Assembly: GCF_003201595.1 (NCBI RefSeq)
Contig: NZ_QJJS01000006.1
Span: 124,001-188,000 of the forward strand
Origin: Sphaerotilus hippei
Lineage (GTDB): Bacteria > Pseudomonadota > Gammaproteobacteria > Burkholderiales > Burkholderiaceae_C
DNA: 64,000 nt
Reading direction: 5' to 3'
Shown: piece after piece, positions 23,576-32,374 of the stretch
How the letters are laid out: each line of letters starts with the position of its first letter
Position numbering within the stretch: position 1 is the first letter of the stretch
Notes under the pieces: model-generated
Databases searched by the model: none
The model's input: the letters and a program-made list of their open reading frames with translations, nothing else
Told to the model about the DNA's origin: nothing
Translations under genes and position numbers: made by a program

Positions 23576-24823
23576 ATGCGTTCCGTGGTGTGGACCCTGT
23601 TGCTCTTCGTGGTGGCCGTGCTCGCGGCGACCATCCTCGGTGCCAACGACGGCCTGGTGTCCATCTACTGGGCACCGTGGCGCTTCGACCTGTCGCTGAA
23701 CTTCTTCCTGCTGCTGATGCTGCTGTCGGGCGTGCTGGTCTATGCGCTGGTCGGTGCGTTCAACCAGCTCGTCGGCCTGCCGGAGCGGGCCCGGCTGTGG
23801 CGGGTGCAGCGCCGTGAGCGGGCGGCCCAGGCGGCGCTGCGCGAGTCGCTCGCCTTCCTGTTCGCCGGGCGTTACGGCCGGGCGCACAAGTCGGCCCAGC
23901 GGGCGCTCGAGCTGCAGAGCATGACGCCCGAGCTGGACCGTGACGTCGAGTTCGGCGCGCTGGCCCACCTGCTGGCCGCCAGCGGCCTGCACCGCCTGCA
24001 GGACCGCGAGCGGCGCGACCAGCAGCTCTCGCAGGCCCAGGCCCTGGCCGGTGGCCTGGCCACCGGCAGCGCCGTGGCCGAAGGGGCCCGGCTGCTCAGC
24101 GCCGAATGGGCGCTCGACGACCGTGATGCCGAGCGCGCCCTCGACCAGCTGGCGCTGCTGCCCGCCGGCGTGGCCCGCCGCACGCTGGCCCTGCGCATGC
24201 GCCTGCAGGCCACCCGGCTGGCGCGCCAGCCCATCGAGGCGCTCAAGACCGCCCGCCTGCTGGCCAAGCACCAGGCCTTCGGGCCCGTGGCGGCGCAGGG
24301 CCTGCTGCGCAGCCTGGCGGTCGAGGCGCTGGACACGGCCCGCGACGCCGAGCAGCTGCGCCGCATCTGGGCCCAGCTCGATGCGGCCGACCGGCGTGAT
24401 CCTTACGTGGCGTCCCGCGCGGCCCGGCATGCGGCGGCGATGGATGCCGCGGCCGAGGCGCGCGGCTGGCTGCGTCCGCACTGGGAGCGCCTGGCCGAAC
24501 TGGGCGAGCGTGAACGCCGCGATGTGCAGGACGCGCTGGTCGAGGCGCTGCCCGGCCTGTCGGCCGACTGGCTGCCGCTGCTGGAGGAGGCCGTCGCGGC
24601 GGCCCCGGGCGATGCGGCCCTGTCGCATGCGGTCGGCTGCGCGATGGCCGAGCGCCAGCTCTGGGGCCGTGCCCGCCGCCTGCTCGAGAATGCCGCGACG
24701 ATGCCGTCGGCCGACCGCGAGCTGCGCCGCAAGGCCTGGCGCAGCCTGGCCACGATCGCCGAGAACGACGAGGACCAGGCGCTGGTGCAGCGCTGTTATC
24801 GAGAAATTGCTCAGAACACTTGA
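23576..24823 (+). CDS. hemY: HemY family membrane TPR protein
   Basis: HemY here is the proteobacterial membrane protein that follows HemX, not the Bacillus protoporphyrinogen oxidase. The 415-residue product has two N-terminal helices (about residues 5-23 and 41-62) separated by the conserved DGLVSIYWAPWRFDLSLN, then an alpha-helical region of TPR-like repeats. It starts nine bases after the hemX stop, so both are surely cotranscribed. The function is thought to lie in late haem synthesis or assembly, but the mechanism is not settled. Its stop codon lies within the -35 element of the following tRNA promoter. Confidence 0.92.
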   Translation: MRSVVWTLLLFVVAVLAATILGANDGLVSIYWAPWRFDLSLNFFLLLMLLSGVLVYALVGAFNQLVGLPERARLWRVQRRERAAQAALRESLAFLFAGRYGRAHKSAQRALELQSMTPELDRDVEFGALAHLLAASGLHRLQDRERRDQQLSQAQALAGGLATGSAVAEGARLLSAEWALDDRDAERALDQLALLPAGVARRTLALRMRLQATRLARQPIEALKTARLLAKHQAFGPVAAQGLLRSLAVEALDTARDAEQLRRIWAQLDAADRRDPYVASRAARHAAAMDAAAEARGWLRPHWERLAELGERERRDVQDALVEALPGLSADWLPLLEEAVAAAPGDAALSHAVGCAMAERQLWGRARRLLENAATMPSADRELRRKAWRSLATIAENDEDQALVQRCYREIAQNT

Positions 24824-24849
24824 CGGGTCACTCGAAAGCGCGGTATATT
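24820..24849 (+). promoter_or_regulatory. Sigma-70-type promoter of the tRNA-Arg pair
   Basis: TTGACG (24820-24825) and TATATT (24844-24849) are separated by 18 bases and lie 42 bases upstream of the first tRNA. This is the best consensus promoter in the window. The -35 overlaps the hemY stop codon. Confidence 0.75.
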
Positions 24850-24891
24850 CTCTTTCTCGACGCAAAAACGTCGAATGTGTGAAAGACGCGG

Positions 24892-24968
24892 GCGGCTGTA
24901 GCTCAGTTGGATAGAGTACTTGGCTACGAACCAAGGGGTCGTGGGTTCGAATCCTGCCAGCCGCACCA
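24892..24968 (+). tRNA. tRNA-Arg (ACG), copy 1
   Basis: This 77-base tRNA includes an encoded CCA end. The acceptor stem pairs GCGGCTG with CAGCCGC, the anticodon stem is CTTGG/CCAAG with loop CTACGAA, giving anticodon ACG, and the T loop is TTCGAAT. It would read CGU, and after A34 is converted to inosine also CGC and CGA. It is followed by an identical copy after an 18-base spacer. Confidence 0.97.
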
Positions 24969-24986
24969 GACGTCAATCCGCACAAT

Positions 24987-25063
24987 GCGGCTGTAGCTCA
25001 GTTGGATAGAGTACTTGGCTACGAACCAAGGGGTCGTGGGTTCGAATCCTGCCAGCCGCACCA
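24987..25063 (+). tRNA. tRNA-Arg (ACG), copy 2
   Basis: This is an exact 77-base repeat of the tRNA upstream, including CCA. The pair is almost certainly made as one transcript from the promoter at 24820 and ends at the terminator directly downstream. Confidence 0.97.
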
Positions 25064-25067
25064 TCTT

Positions 25068-25967
25068 TCAAGGGATCGCTTCTTCATCGGAGCGGTCCCT
25101 TTTGTTTTGGGCCGACCGATCCTCGTCGGCCCAGGCCCGGGTGAATTCAGCCCCGAGCAGGAAGATCTGCGCCGAGCCGTAGATCCAGACCAGCAGCGCG
25201 ACCACCGAGCCCGCGGCGCCGAAGCCCGAGGCGACGGCGCTGTGGCCGAGGTACAGGCCCAGCAGCGTGCGCCCGGCACTGAAGAGCAGGGCGGTCACGA
25301 GCGCGCCGACCCGGACATCCGACCACGCCACCGGCACCCGCGGCATGAGCTTGTAGATCATCGCGAACAGCAGGCTGAGCAGCGCGAAGCTGGTGGAGAA
25401 GTCGATCACCTCGATCAGCAGCGGCCAGGGGCCCGGCAGGGGCGACCACCAGCGCCGCAGCGCGGCGACCGCGGTGCCCGTCAACAGCAGCATCAGCAGC
25501 AGCAGGCCCGCACCGAGGATCAGGACGAAGGACAGCACGCGGGCGCGGATCAGCCGCCAGACACCCTGGCGTGGCGCCGGTGGTGCGCGCCAGATGAGGT
25601 CGAGCGCCCCCTGCAGCTCCGTGAGCACCGTGGTGGCGCCGGCCAGCACCAGCCCGACCCCCAGCAGCGAGACCGGCCAGCTCCCGCGCGGCCAGTCCAC
25701 GCCCTCGATCACCCCCTGCGCGGCCGCCGCACCCGCCGGCCCGACCAGTTCGCGCAGCCGCGCCACGACTTCATGGCGCGCGGCTTGTGCATCGAACACC
25801 AGTGCGGCCACCGACACGACGATCAGCAGCAGCGGCGCCAGCGAGAACAGGGCGTAGTAGGCCAGTGCCGCGCCCATGCTGGAGGCCCGATCGTCGACCC
25901 AGGCCCGGGCGGCCCGGTGGCTGATGGCGCAGAACCGGGTCCAGGTCATCGGCGTGTTCGAGGGCAT
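25068..25967 (-). CDS. YihY/virulence factor BrkB family membrane protein
   Basis: This 299-residue inner-membrane protein has about six helices and the family signature near its start, SSMGAALAYYALFSLAPLLLI. Other conserved parts are the central YKLMPRVPVAWSDVRVGALVTALLFSAGR and the final helix LVWIYGSAQIFLLGAEFTRAWA. The family is also called BrkB or wrongly RNase BN, and its function is not established. The C-terminal tail is charged. The last codons overlap the tRNA terminator, so selection on that hairpin constrains its C-terminus. Confidence 0.9.
   Translation of the reverse strand: MPSNTPMTWTRFCAISHRAARAWVDDRASSMGAALAYYALFSLAPLLLIVVSVAALVFDAQAARHEVVARLRELVGPAGAAAAQGVIEGVDWPRGSWPVSLLGVGLVLAGATTVLTELQGALDLIWRAPPAPRQGVWRLIRARVLSFVLILGAGLLLLMLLLTGTAVAALRRWWSPLPGPWPLLIEVIDFSTSFALLSLLFAMIYKLMPRVPVAWSDVRVGALVTALLFSAGRTLLGLYLGHSAVASGFGAAGSVVALLVWIYGSAQIFLLGAEFTRAWADEDRSAQNKRDRSDEEAIP
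25070..25109 (+). terminator. Factor-independent terminator after the tRNA-Arg pair
   Basis: An 11-bp stem (AAGGGATCGCT with AGCGGTCCCTT, one G-U pair) and a 10-base loop are followed by TTTGTTTTG. It lies seven bases after the second tRNA. It overlaps the last codons of the yihY-like gene on the other strand. Confidence 0.85.
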
Positions 25968-26159
25968 CGTGCGATTGCAGCCCGGCCGCGCCGCCGGTGA
26001 TGCCGGTCCGCGGCCCGTCGTGGCGTAGGACGATGTCGCCAGGCCTCGAGAGCCCCCGGCGGGTGGCGGCCACCGGTTCTCCCCGACACGCGGGCAGCGG
26101 TCTCGATGTTAGATTGCGCGCTGTCCTCAGACCGCTCCGCTCACCTCATCCTGTCTCCG

Positions 26160-27449
26160 ATGTCTCCACTGACGCACAGCCCGACGGGCGCAGATCTTCC
26201 GGGCCTGCGGCCCCGCTCGTTCCTCCTGGCGGGGGGCTGTCTGGCGCTGGCGCTGCTGCTGTCGGCCTGCGGTCCGTCGGATGGGGCGGGGAGCGCGGCA
26301 GCGGCCTCCGGCGCGCAGCGGCCACCGGCCCAGGTGTCGGTGGTGCCGGCCCGGGTGCGCGACGTGTCGGTCAGCGTCGAGGCCTCCGGCACGGCCGTGC
26401 CGCTGAACACGGTCGAGATCCGGCCGCGCCTGTCCAGCGCCACCGTGCACGAGGTGCTGATCCGCGACGGCCAGGAGGTGCCCCGCGGTGCGCTGCTGGT
26501 CAGGCTCGACGATCGCAGCGAACGTGCGGCGCTCGACAAGGCCCGCGCCCAGCTCGCGCGCGACCGGGTGACGCTGGCCGACCTGAAGCGCCAGCTGCAG
26601 CGCACCCGCGACCTGGCGGACCAGCAGTTCGTCACCGGCAGCGCGGTGGACACGATCCAGGCCCAGCTCGACGGTCAGCTCGCCGTCATCGCCGCCGACG
26701 AGGCCGGCGTGCGGGATGCCGAGGTGGCGCTGAGCCAGACCGTCATCCGCTCGCCGCTGGCCGGTCGGGCCGGTGCGGTGTCGGTGCATCCGGGGGCGCA
26801 GGTCAGTGCCAGCAGCCCGGCGCTGGTGACCATCAGCCAGATGGATCCGATCGGCGTGACCTTCACCGTGCCCGAGCGCGAGCTGTCGGGCCTGCTGCAG
26901 GCCCGCACGGCGGCGCTGAAGCTGACGGCGCGCCTGCCGGGCGCGGGGGAGCGCCCCGGTCCGGCCGCGTCCGGGCCGTCGGCCAGCGGCAATGGCAATG
27001 GCAATGGCAATGGCAATGGCAATGGCAGCGAGCGCGATGGCGGTGCGACGCTCGACGGCGAGCTGAGCTTCATCGACAACGCGGTGGACAGCACCACCGG
27101 CACCGTGCGCCTGAAGGGCAGCTTCGCCAATCCGAAGCGCCAGCTCTGGCCGGGCCAGTACGTCTCGGTGCGCCTGACGCTGCGCACGCTGCGTGATGCG
27201 GTCGAGGTGCCGCAGGCCGCGCTGGTGCAGCGTGGCTCCGAGCGTTCGGTCTATGTGGTCGGGCCCGACCTGCTGGCGCAGCCGCGGGTGGTGCAGATCC
27301 GCCATGGCAGCGGCGACTGGGTGGCCGTCGACGGCATCGCCGCCGGTGAGCGGGTGATCGTCGAGGGCAAGCAGAACGTGAGGCCAGGGGCCCGGGTGCG
27401 TCTGGCGGCCGCGGCCGCCGCCGCAGGTGCATCGGGCCCGGCACGATGA
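26160..27449 (+). CDS. RND efflux periplasmic adaptor (membrane fusion) lipoprotein
   Basis: This 429-residue HlyD/AcrA-type adaptor links an RND pump to an outer-membrane channel. It begins with a lipoprotein signal ending LLLSAC, so it should be lipid-anchored in the inner membrane. It then has the beta-barrel/lipoyl segment (GTAVPLNTVEIRPRLSS, LIRDGQEVPRGALLVRLDD), a helical hairpin with Ala/Gln-rich heptads, and the second lipoyl part (QTVIRSPLAGRAG). Around residues 277-290 a run of six Gly-Asn pairs interrupts the barrel region, encoded by a perfect hexanucleotide repeat. The ATG at 26160 is chosen for the signal peptide. The stop overlaps the pump gene as ATGA. Confidence 0.93.
   Translation: MSPLTHSPTGADLPGLRPRSFLLAGGCLALALLLSACGPSDGAGSAAAASGAQRPPAQVSVVPARVRDVSVSVEASGTAVPLNTVEIRPRLSSATVHEVLIRDGQEVPRGALLVRLDDRSERAALDKARAQLARDRVTLADLKRQLQRTRDLADQQFVTGSAVDTIQAQLDGQLAVIAADEAGVRDAEVALSQTVIRSPLAGRAGAVSVHPGAQVSASSPALVTISQMDPIGVTFTVPERELSGLLQARTAALKLTARLPGAGERPGPAASGPSASGNGNGNGNGNGNGSERDGGATLDGELSFIDNAVDSTTGTVRLKGSFANPKRQLWPGQYVSVRLTLRTLRDAVEVPQAALVQRGSERSVYVVGPDLLAQPRVVQIRHGSGDWVAVDGIAAGERVIVEGKQNVRPGARVRLAAAAAAAGASGPAR
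26988..27023 (+). repeat. Six copies of GGCAAT in the adaptor gene
   Basis: Six perfect tandem copies of GGCAAT encode (Gly-Asn)6. The unit is two codons, so copy-number change would lengthen or shorten a flexible linker without a frameshift. Confidence 0.95.
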
Positions 27450-30400
27450 ACTGGACCGACCTGTTCATCCGGCGGCCGGTGATGACCGTGCTGCTGAACC
27501 TGGCCATCGTGCTGGCGGGCATCGTGGCGCTGGCCCGCATCCCGGTGGCGGCGCTGCCCACGTACAACACGCCCGTGATCCAGGTCAGCGCCTCCCTGCC
27601 GGGCGCCGGCCCCGAGACCATGGCCAGCTCGGTCGCGCTGCCGCTGGAGAAGCAGTTCTCCACCATCGCCGGCCTGGCGCAGATCAGCTCGGTCAACACG
27701 CTGGGCCAGAGCTCGATCACGCTGGAGTTCGATCCGTCGCGTGATACCGACGCCGCGGCCGTCGACGTGCAGGCCGCGCTGCTGCGTGCCCAGCGCAGCC
27801 TGCCCGCGGAGATGACGACGCTGCCGTCCTACCGCAAGGTCAACCCGGCCGACGCGCCGGTGTTGCTGCTGGCGATGACCTCGCCGTCGATGGATGCGGC
27901 CGAGCTGAACGACTTCGCCGAGAACCTGGTCTCGCCCAGCCTGTCGACCGTGCCCGGCGTGGCCCAGGTGTCGATCTTCGGCCAGAAGCGTTATGCGGTG
28001 CGCATCCAGGTCCGCCAGCAGGCGCTGACGGCCCGCAACCTGACGATGGACGAGCTGCGCACGGCCATCGCCGCGGCCAACCCCAACACGCCGCTGGGCA
28101 TCCTCGAGGGGCCGCGCCAGACGCTGACGCTGCAGGCCAACCGCCAGCTGGCGCGGGCGTCCGAGTTCGCCCGGCTGATCATCGGCCAGCGGGACGGCGC
28201 CCCGCTGCGCCTGAGCGACGTGGCCGACGTGCAGGACAGCGTCGAGACCACCCGCACCGCCGCCTCGTTCAACGGCGAGCCGTCGATCACGCTGGCGGTG
28301 CAGCGCCAGCCCGGCGCCAACACCGTCGAGGTGGTGGACCGGGTGCGGGCGCTGCTGCCGCGTTTTGCCGCCCAGCTGCCGGCCTCGGTGCAGATCACGC
28401 CCTTCAACGACCGCTCGCTGTCGGTGCGCGAGGCGCTGCACGACGTCAACCTGACGCTGCTGCTGACGCTGGTGCTGGTGGTGCTGGTGATCTTCCTGTT
28501 CCTGCGCCGGCTGGTGGCCACGCTGATCCCGGCGCTGTCGCTGCCGGTCTCGCTGATCGGCGCGCTGACGCTGCTGTACGCGGGCGGCTACAGCCTGGAC
28601 AACGTCTCGCTGCTCGGGCTGACGCTGGCCGTCGGCCTGGTGGTCGACGACGCGATCGTCATGCTCGAGAACATCGCGCGCCATGTCGAGGAGGGCGTGC
28701 CGCCGTTCCAGGCCGCGCTGCGGGGCGCCCGCGAGATGTCCTTCACCATCGTGTCGATCTCGCTGTCGCTGGTGGCCGTGCTGATCCCGATCTTCTTCAT
28801 GCCCGGCGTGATCGGCCTGCTGTTCCACGAGTTCGCGGTCGTGGTGGGCCTGTCGGTGCTGGTGTCGGCCGTCGTCTCGCTGACGCTGGTGCCGATGCTG
28901 GCCAGCCGCTTCCTCAAGCCCCACACCGCCTACCGCGAGGAAGGGGCGCTGGGCCGGGCGTTCGAGCGGGGTTTCGACGCGCTGCTGCGGGCCTATGCCC
29001 GCAGCCTCGACTGGGCGCTGGGCCACCGCTGGTGGATCGGTGCGCTGACGCTGGCCACGCTGGTGCTGACGGTGCTGCTGTTCCAGCACATCCCCAAGGG
29101 CTTCTTCCCGGAAGAGGACATCGGTCAGATCCAGGTGACGACCGAGGCGTCGGAGGACATCTCCTTCCCGGCCATGCTGGCCGTGCAGAACCAGGTGGCG
29201 GCGGTCTTCCGGGCCGATCCGGCGGTGCTGACGGTCGGCGCCTTCTTCGGTGGCGGCAACAACGCCTCGACCCAGAACACCGGCCGCCTGTTCGTCACGC
29301 TGCAGCCGCGCGGCCAGCGCCCGCCGATGGCCGAGGTGGTCGACCGCCTGCGCCAGCAGCTGCGCGGCATCCCGGGCGTGGCGGTCTACCTGCGCCCGGT
29401 GCAGAACCTGCAGATCGGCGGGCGGGCCAGCAAGAGCCGCTACCAGTATTCGCTGCAGAGCGTCAGCGCCGACGCGCTGGGGGACTGGGCCGGCCGGTTG
29501 CAGGCCCGGCTGCGCGAGGACGGCCTGTTCCGCGACGTGACCAGCGACGCGCAGCAGCGTGGCCTGCAGGCCACGCTGCAGATCGACCGCGACCGCGCCA
29601 ACCTGCTGGGCGTCGACATGGCCCAGGTGCGCAGCGCGCTCTACAGCGCCTTCGGCGAGCGCCAGGTCTCGAGCATCTACCTGCCGGGCAACACCTTCCA
29701 GGTCGTGATGGAGGCGGCCGCGGCCGACCGCCAGTCCGAGGCGGCGCTGGCCCAGGTCCAGGTGCGCTCGCGCAGCGGGGCGCTGGTGCCGCTGGGCTCC
29801 TTCTCGACCGTGCAGCGCACGCTCGGGCCGATGGCGGTCAACCACCAGGGCCAGCTGCAGGCGATCACGCTGAGCTTCAACCTGGCCCCGGGCGTGTCGC
29901 TGGGCGAGGCCACGGCCAAGCTGGACGGCCATGTGCGCACGCTCGGCATGCCGGCCACGGTGATCGGCACCTACGGCGGTGATGCGGCGGTGTTCCAGGA
30001 CTCGCAGTCCGGCCAGCTGGTGCTGCTGGGGCTGGCGGTGCTGGTGATCTACTTGCTGCTGGGCATGCTCTACGAGAGCTACATCCACCCGCTGACCATC
30101 CTGGCCGGCCTGCCGTCCGCGGCGGTGGGGGCGCTGCTGACGCTGCAGCTCTTCGGCCAGGACCTGACGCTGATCGCCACCATCGGCATCCTGATGCTGA
30201 TCGGCATCGTCAAGAAGAACGCGATCATGATGATCGACTTCGCCCTGCAGGCCCAGCGCGAGCAGGGCATGGCTGCTGAGCAGGCGATCCGCCAAGCCTG
30301 CCTGCTGCGCCTGCGGCCGATCATGATGACGACGCTGGCCGCGCTGATGGGGGCGCTGCCCATCGCGCTCGGGCTGGGCGCGGGGGCCGAGCTGCGCCAG

Positions 30401-30538
30401 CCGCTGGGCCTGGCGGTGGTCGGCGGCCTGGTGGTGTCGCAGGCAGTGACGCTCTACATCACGCCGGTGATCTTCCTGGCGCTGGAGCGCTGGAGCGGTC
30501 GCGGACCGGTGGTCGGCGACGACGGCACGCAGGTCTGA
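27446..30538 (+). CDS. RND multidrug efflux permease (HAE1 family)
   Basis: This 1030-residue inner-membrane proton antiporter resembles the MdtB/MdtC/MexB group. It opens with MNWTDLFIRRPVMTVLLN, has two large periplasmic loops and twelve expected helices, and carries the proton-relay region LLGLTLAVGLVVDDAIVMLENI in helix 4 and GILMLIGIVKKNAIMMIDFAL in helix 10. It is coupled by ATGA to the adaptor gene. No outer-membrane channel gene is beside it, so it probably borrows a TolC-like protein encoded elsewhere. Substrates cannot be predicted. Confidence 0.95.
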   Translation: MNWTDLFIRRPVMTVLLNLAIVLAGIVALARIPVAALPTYNTPVIQVSASLPGAGPETMASSVALPLEKQFSTIAGLAQISSVNTLGQSSITLEFDPSRDTDAAAVDVQAALLRAQRSLPAEMTTLPSYRKVNPADAPVLLLAMTSPSMDAAELNDFAENLVSPSLSTVPGVAQVSIFGQKRYAVRIQVRQQALTARNLTMDELRTAIAAANPNTPLGILEGPRQTLTLQANRQLARASEFARLIIGQRDGAPLRLSDVADVQDSVETTRTAASFNGEPSITLAVQRQPGANTVEVVDRVRALLPRFAAQLPASVQITPFNDRSLSVREALHDVNLTLLLTLVLVVLVIFLFLRRLVATLIPALSLPVSLIGALTLLYAGGYSLDNVSLLGLTLAVGLVVDDAIVMLENIARHVEEGVPPFQAALRGAREMSFTIVSISLSLVAVLIPIFFMPGVIGLLFHEFAVVVGLSVLVSAVVSLTLVPMLASRFLKPHTAYREEGALGRAFERGFDALLRAYARSLDWALGHRWWIGALTLATLVLTVLLFQHIPKGFFPEEDIGQIQVTTEASEDISFPAMLAVQNQVAAVFRADPAVLTVGAFFGGGNNASTQNTGRLFVTLQPRGQRPPMAEVVDRLRQQLRGIPGVAVYLRPVQNLQIGGRASKSRYQYSLQSVSADALGDWAGRLQARLREDGLFRDVTSDAQQRGLQATLQIDRDRANLLGVDMAQVRSALYSAFGERQVSSIYLPGNTFQVVMEAAAADRQSEAALAQVQVRSRSGALVPLGSFSTVQRTLGPMAVNHQGQLQAITLSFNLAPGVSLGEATAKLDGHVRTLGMPATVIGTYGGDAAVFQDSQSGQLVLLGLAVLVIYLLLGMLYESYIHPLTILAGLPSAAVGALLTLQLFGQDLTLIATIGILMLIGIVKKNAIMMIDFALQAQREQGMAAEQAIRQACLLRLRPIMMTTLAALMGALPIALGLGAGAELRQPLGLAVVGGLVVSQAVTLYITPVIFLALERWSGRGPVVGDDGTQV

Positions 30539-30557
30539 GGGCGGCGACCGGCCGCGC

Positions 30558-30890
30558 TCACGGCTTGCGTGGCGGGTCGGGCAGCAGGCAGGCGTCGGAG
30601 ACCTGCAGGTTGTTGTCGCGGGCGAAGTTCATCACGAACTCCCAGGCCATCGGCTCGATCTCGCGCAGCGCCTCGTTGACCACCACACACTTGGTGCTGC
30701 CGATCACCGTGGGGATGCAGTAGGGGGAGTAGCCGATCGCCGCGCCCAGGCCGGCGGCCTTGGTGCCACCGGGGCGGAAGCACGACATGGCGCCCGCCAG
30801 GCGCTCGGCCCAGTCGCTGGGACGGAAGGTTCGGCCGTCCTGAGTGATGCCCTGGATGAAGACTTCGCGCGGTTTGTTGATGTTCGTCAC
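30558..30890 (-). CDS. DUF3579 family protein
   Basis: This protein of 110 residues matches DUF3579, a betaproteobacterial family of unknown function often found near arginine genes. Recognisable parts are the N-terminal PREVFIQGITQDGRTFRPSDWAER, then MSCFRPGG, and CVVVNEALREIEPMAWEFVMNFARDNNLQ. The GTG at 30890 is preferred because the minus strand has CGAGGATC shortly upstream and the family start is close to this. The longer frame reaching 31046 has no likeness to the family. It runs divergently from argD. Confidence 0.82.
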   Translation of the reverse strand: MTNINKPREVFIQGITQDGRTFRPSDWAERLAGAMSCFRPGGTKAAGLGAAIGYSPYCIPTVIGSTKCVVVNEALREIEPMAWEFVMNFARDNNLQVSDACLLPDPPRKP

Positions 30891-31088
30891 CTGAATCGAT
30901 CCTCGCCCGGCCGGGCCGCGGGCACTGTCCACGAAAATCCGTATTGTGCTGCAGTGCAGCAGCATGGAGGTCCGTGGTCCTGCGAATGCCGACCACGCTC
31001 CAGAGCGATACGGGCGTCTCGCCATCATCCGTGAGTGTCGCAGCACTGGCTGTCAGCGCACTGTCGCCGTGTGTGCGGAATCTGTCCT

Positions 31089-31094
31089 TACAAT
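31089..31094 (+). promoter_or_regulatory. Possible -10 box of argDF
   Basis: TACAAT lies 63 bases before the argD start and immediately before a strong hairpin. Transcription from it would start at the hairpin itself. Confidence 0.45.
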
Positions 31095-31099
31095 GGACC

Positions 31100-31132
31100 A
31101 GGCGCCCTGATTGACGGGGCGCCTTTGTTTTT
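31100..31132 (+). terminator. Terminator-like hairpin in the argD leader
   Basis: AGGCGCCC (31100-31107) pairs with GGGCGCCT (31117-31124) around a 9-base loop, followed by TTTGTTTTTC. This is a complete factor-independent terminator shape on the plus strand, placed between the probable promoter and argD. It could stop readthrough from upstream, or act as an attenuator or stabilising 5' structure for argDF. Confidence 0.7.
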
Positions 31133-31156
31133 CAGCTTTGCTGCAGGAGAGCCCTG

Positions 31157-32374
31157 ATGACTTCCGCTGCGCCGCACGCGACGTTCGACGATCCCCACGT
31201 GATGAAGACCTACGGCCGACTGCCGATCGCGCTGTCGCACGGCCGAGGCTGCCGGGTGTGGGACACCGAAGGTCGTGAATACCTCGACGGCCTGGGCGGC
31301 ATTGCGGTCAACACGCTGGGCCATGCGCACCCGAAGCTGGTGCCGGCGCTGCAGGAGCAGATCGGCCGGATGATCCACTGCTCGAACTACTACCACGTGC
31401 CGCTGCAGGAGCAGCTCGCCGCACGCCTGGTCGAGCTGTCGGGCCTGAGCAATGCCTTCTTCTGCAGCACCGGCCTGGAGGCCAACGAGGCGGCGCTGAA
31501 GCTGGCGCGCAAGTTCGGCCACGACAAGGGCATCGAGCGCCCCGAGGTCATCGTCTACGAGAAGGCCTTCCACGGCCGCTCGATCGCGACGCTGTCGGCC
31601 ACCGGCAACCCCAAGGTGCAGGCCGGGTTCGGCCCGCTGGTCGAGGGTTTCGTGCGGGTGCCGCTCAACGACCTGGAGGCCGTCGAGGCCGCGGTGCGTG
31701 GCAACCCCAACGTCGTCGCGGTGTTCCTGGAGACCATCCAGGGCGAGGGGGGCATCCACGCGGCGCGCTGGGACTACCTGCAGGGCCTGCGCCGGCTGTG
31801 CGACGAGCACGACCTGCTGCTGATGCTCGACGAGGTGCAGTGCGGCATCGGCCGCACCGGCAAGTGGTTCGCGCACCAGTGGGCCGGCATCCAGCCCGAC
31901 GTCATGCCGCTGGCCAAGGGGCTGGGTTCGGGCGTGCCGGTCGGCGCGGTGGTCTGCGGCCCGCGGGCGGCCGGCATCTTCCAGCCGGGCAACCACGGCT
32001 CGACCTTCGGCGGCAACCCGCTGTCCATGCGTGCCGGCGTCGAGACGCTGCGCATCATGACCGAGGACGGCCTGCTCGAGAACGCCGCCACCGTCGGCGC
32101 CGCGCTGCGGGCCGCGCTGGCGCGCGAGCTCGAGGGCGTGGCGGGCGTGCTCGAGATCCGCGGGGCCGGCCTGATGCTGGGCATCGAGCTCGACCGCCCC
32201 TGCGGCGTGCTGCTGGGCCGTGCGGCCGAAGCCGGCCTGCTGCTGAGCGTGACCGCCGACAGCGTGGTCCGGCTGGTGCCGCCGCTGATCCTGACGGTCG
32301 AGGAAGCCGAGCAGATCGTGGCCATCCTGTGCCCGCTGATCAAGGACTTCCTGAGCACCGGCACGACGTCATGA
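31157..32374 (+). CDS. argD: Acetylornithine aminotransferase
   Basis: ArgD is a pyridoxal-phosphate enzyme that makes N-acetylornithine in arginine synthesis and often also N-succinyl-diaminopimelate. The 405-residue protein has the class III aminotransferase layout: YLDGLGGIAVNTLGHAHP, the phosphate-binding FFCSTGLEANEAALKLAR near 101-118, the LDEVQCGIGRTGKWFA block near 224-239, and the PLP lysine K254 in PLAKGLGSG. An AGGAGA ribosome site precedes the ATG. The stop overlaps the argF start (ATGA), placing two arginine steps in one operon, with argG 24 kb away. Confidence 0.95.
   Translation: MTSAAPHATFDDPHVMKTYGRLPIALSHGRGCRVWDTEGREYLDGLGGIAVNTLGHAHPKLVPALQEQIGRMIHCSNYYHVPLQEQLAARLVELSGLSNAFFCSTGLEANEAALKLARKFGHDKGIERPEVIVYEKAFHGRSIATLSATGNPKVQAGFGPLVEGFVRVPLNDLEAVEAAVRGNPNVVAVFLETIQGEGGIHAARWDYLQGLRRLCDEHDLLLMLDEVQCGIGRTGKWFAHQWAGIQPDVMPLAKGLGSGVPVGAVVCGPRAAGIFQPGNHGSTFGGNPLSMRAGVETLRIMTEDGLLENAATVGAALRAALARELEGVAGVLEIRGAGLMLGIELDRPCGVLLGRAAEAGLLLSVTADSVVRLVPPLILTVEEAEQIVAILCPLIKDFLSTGTTS

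Noticed and set aside
21020..24985. Open frame of 1321 codons on the minus strand
   Set aside because: It is antisense to hemC, hemD, hemX and hemY and has the same low-complexity Gln/Arg/His composition, with no domain signs.
24892..25063. tRNA-Arg pair as an integration site of a genomic island
   Set aside because: No integrase gene and no partial tRNA copy is seen in the window; the adjacent genes are ordinary core genes.
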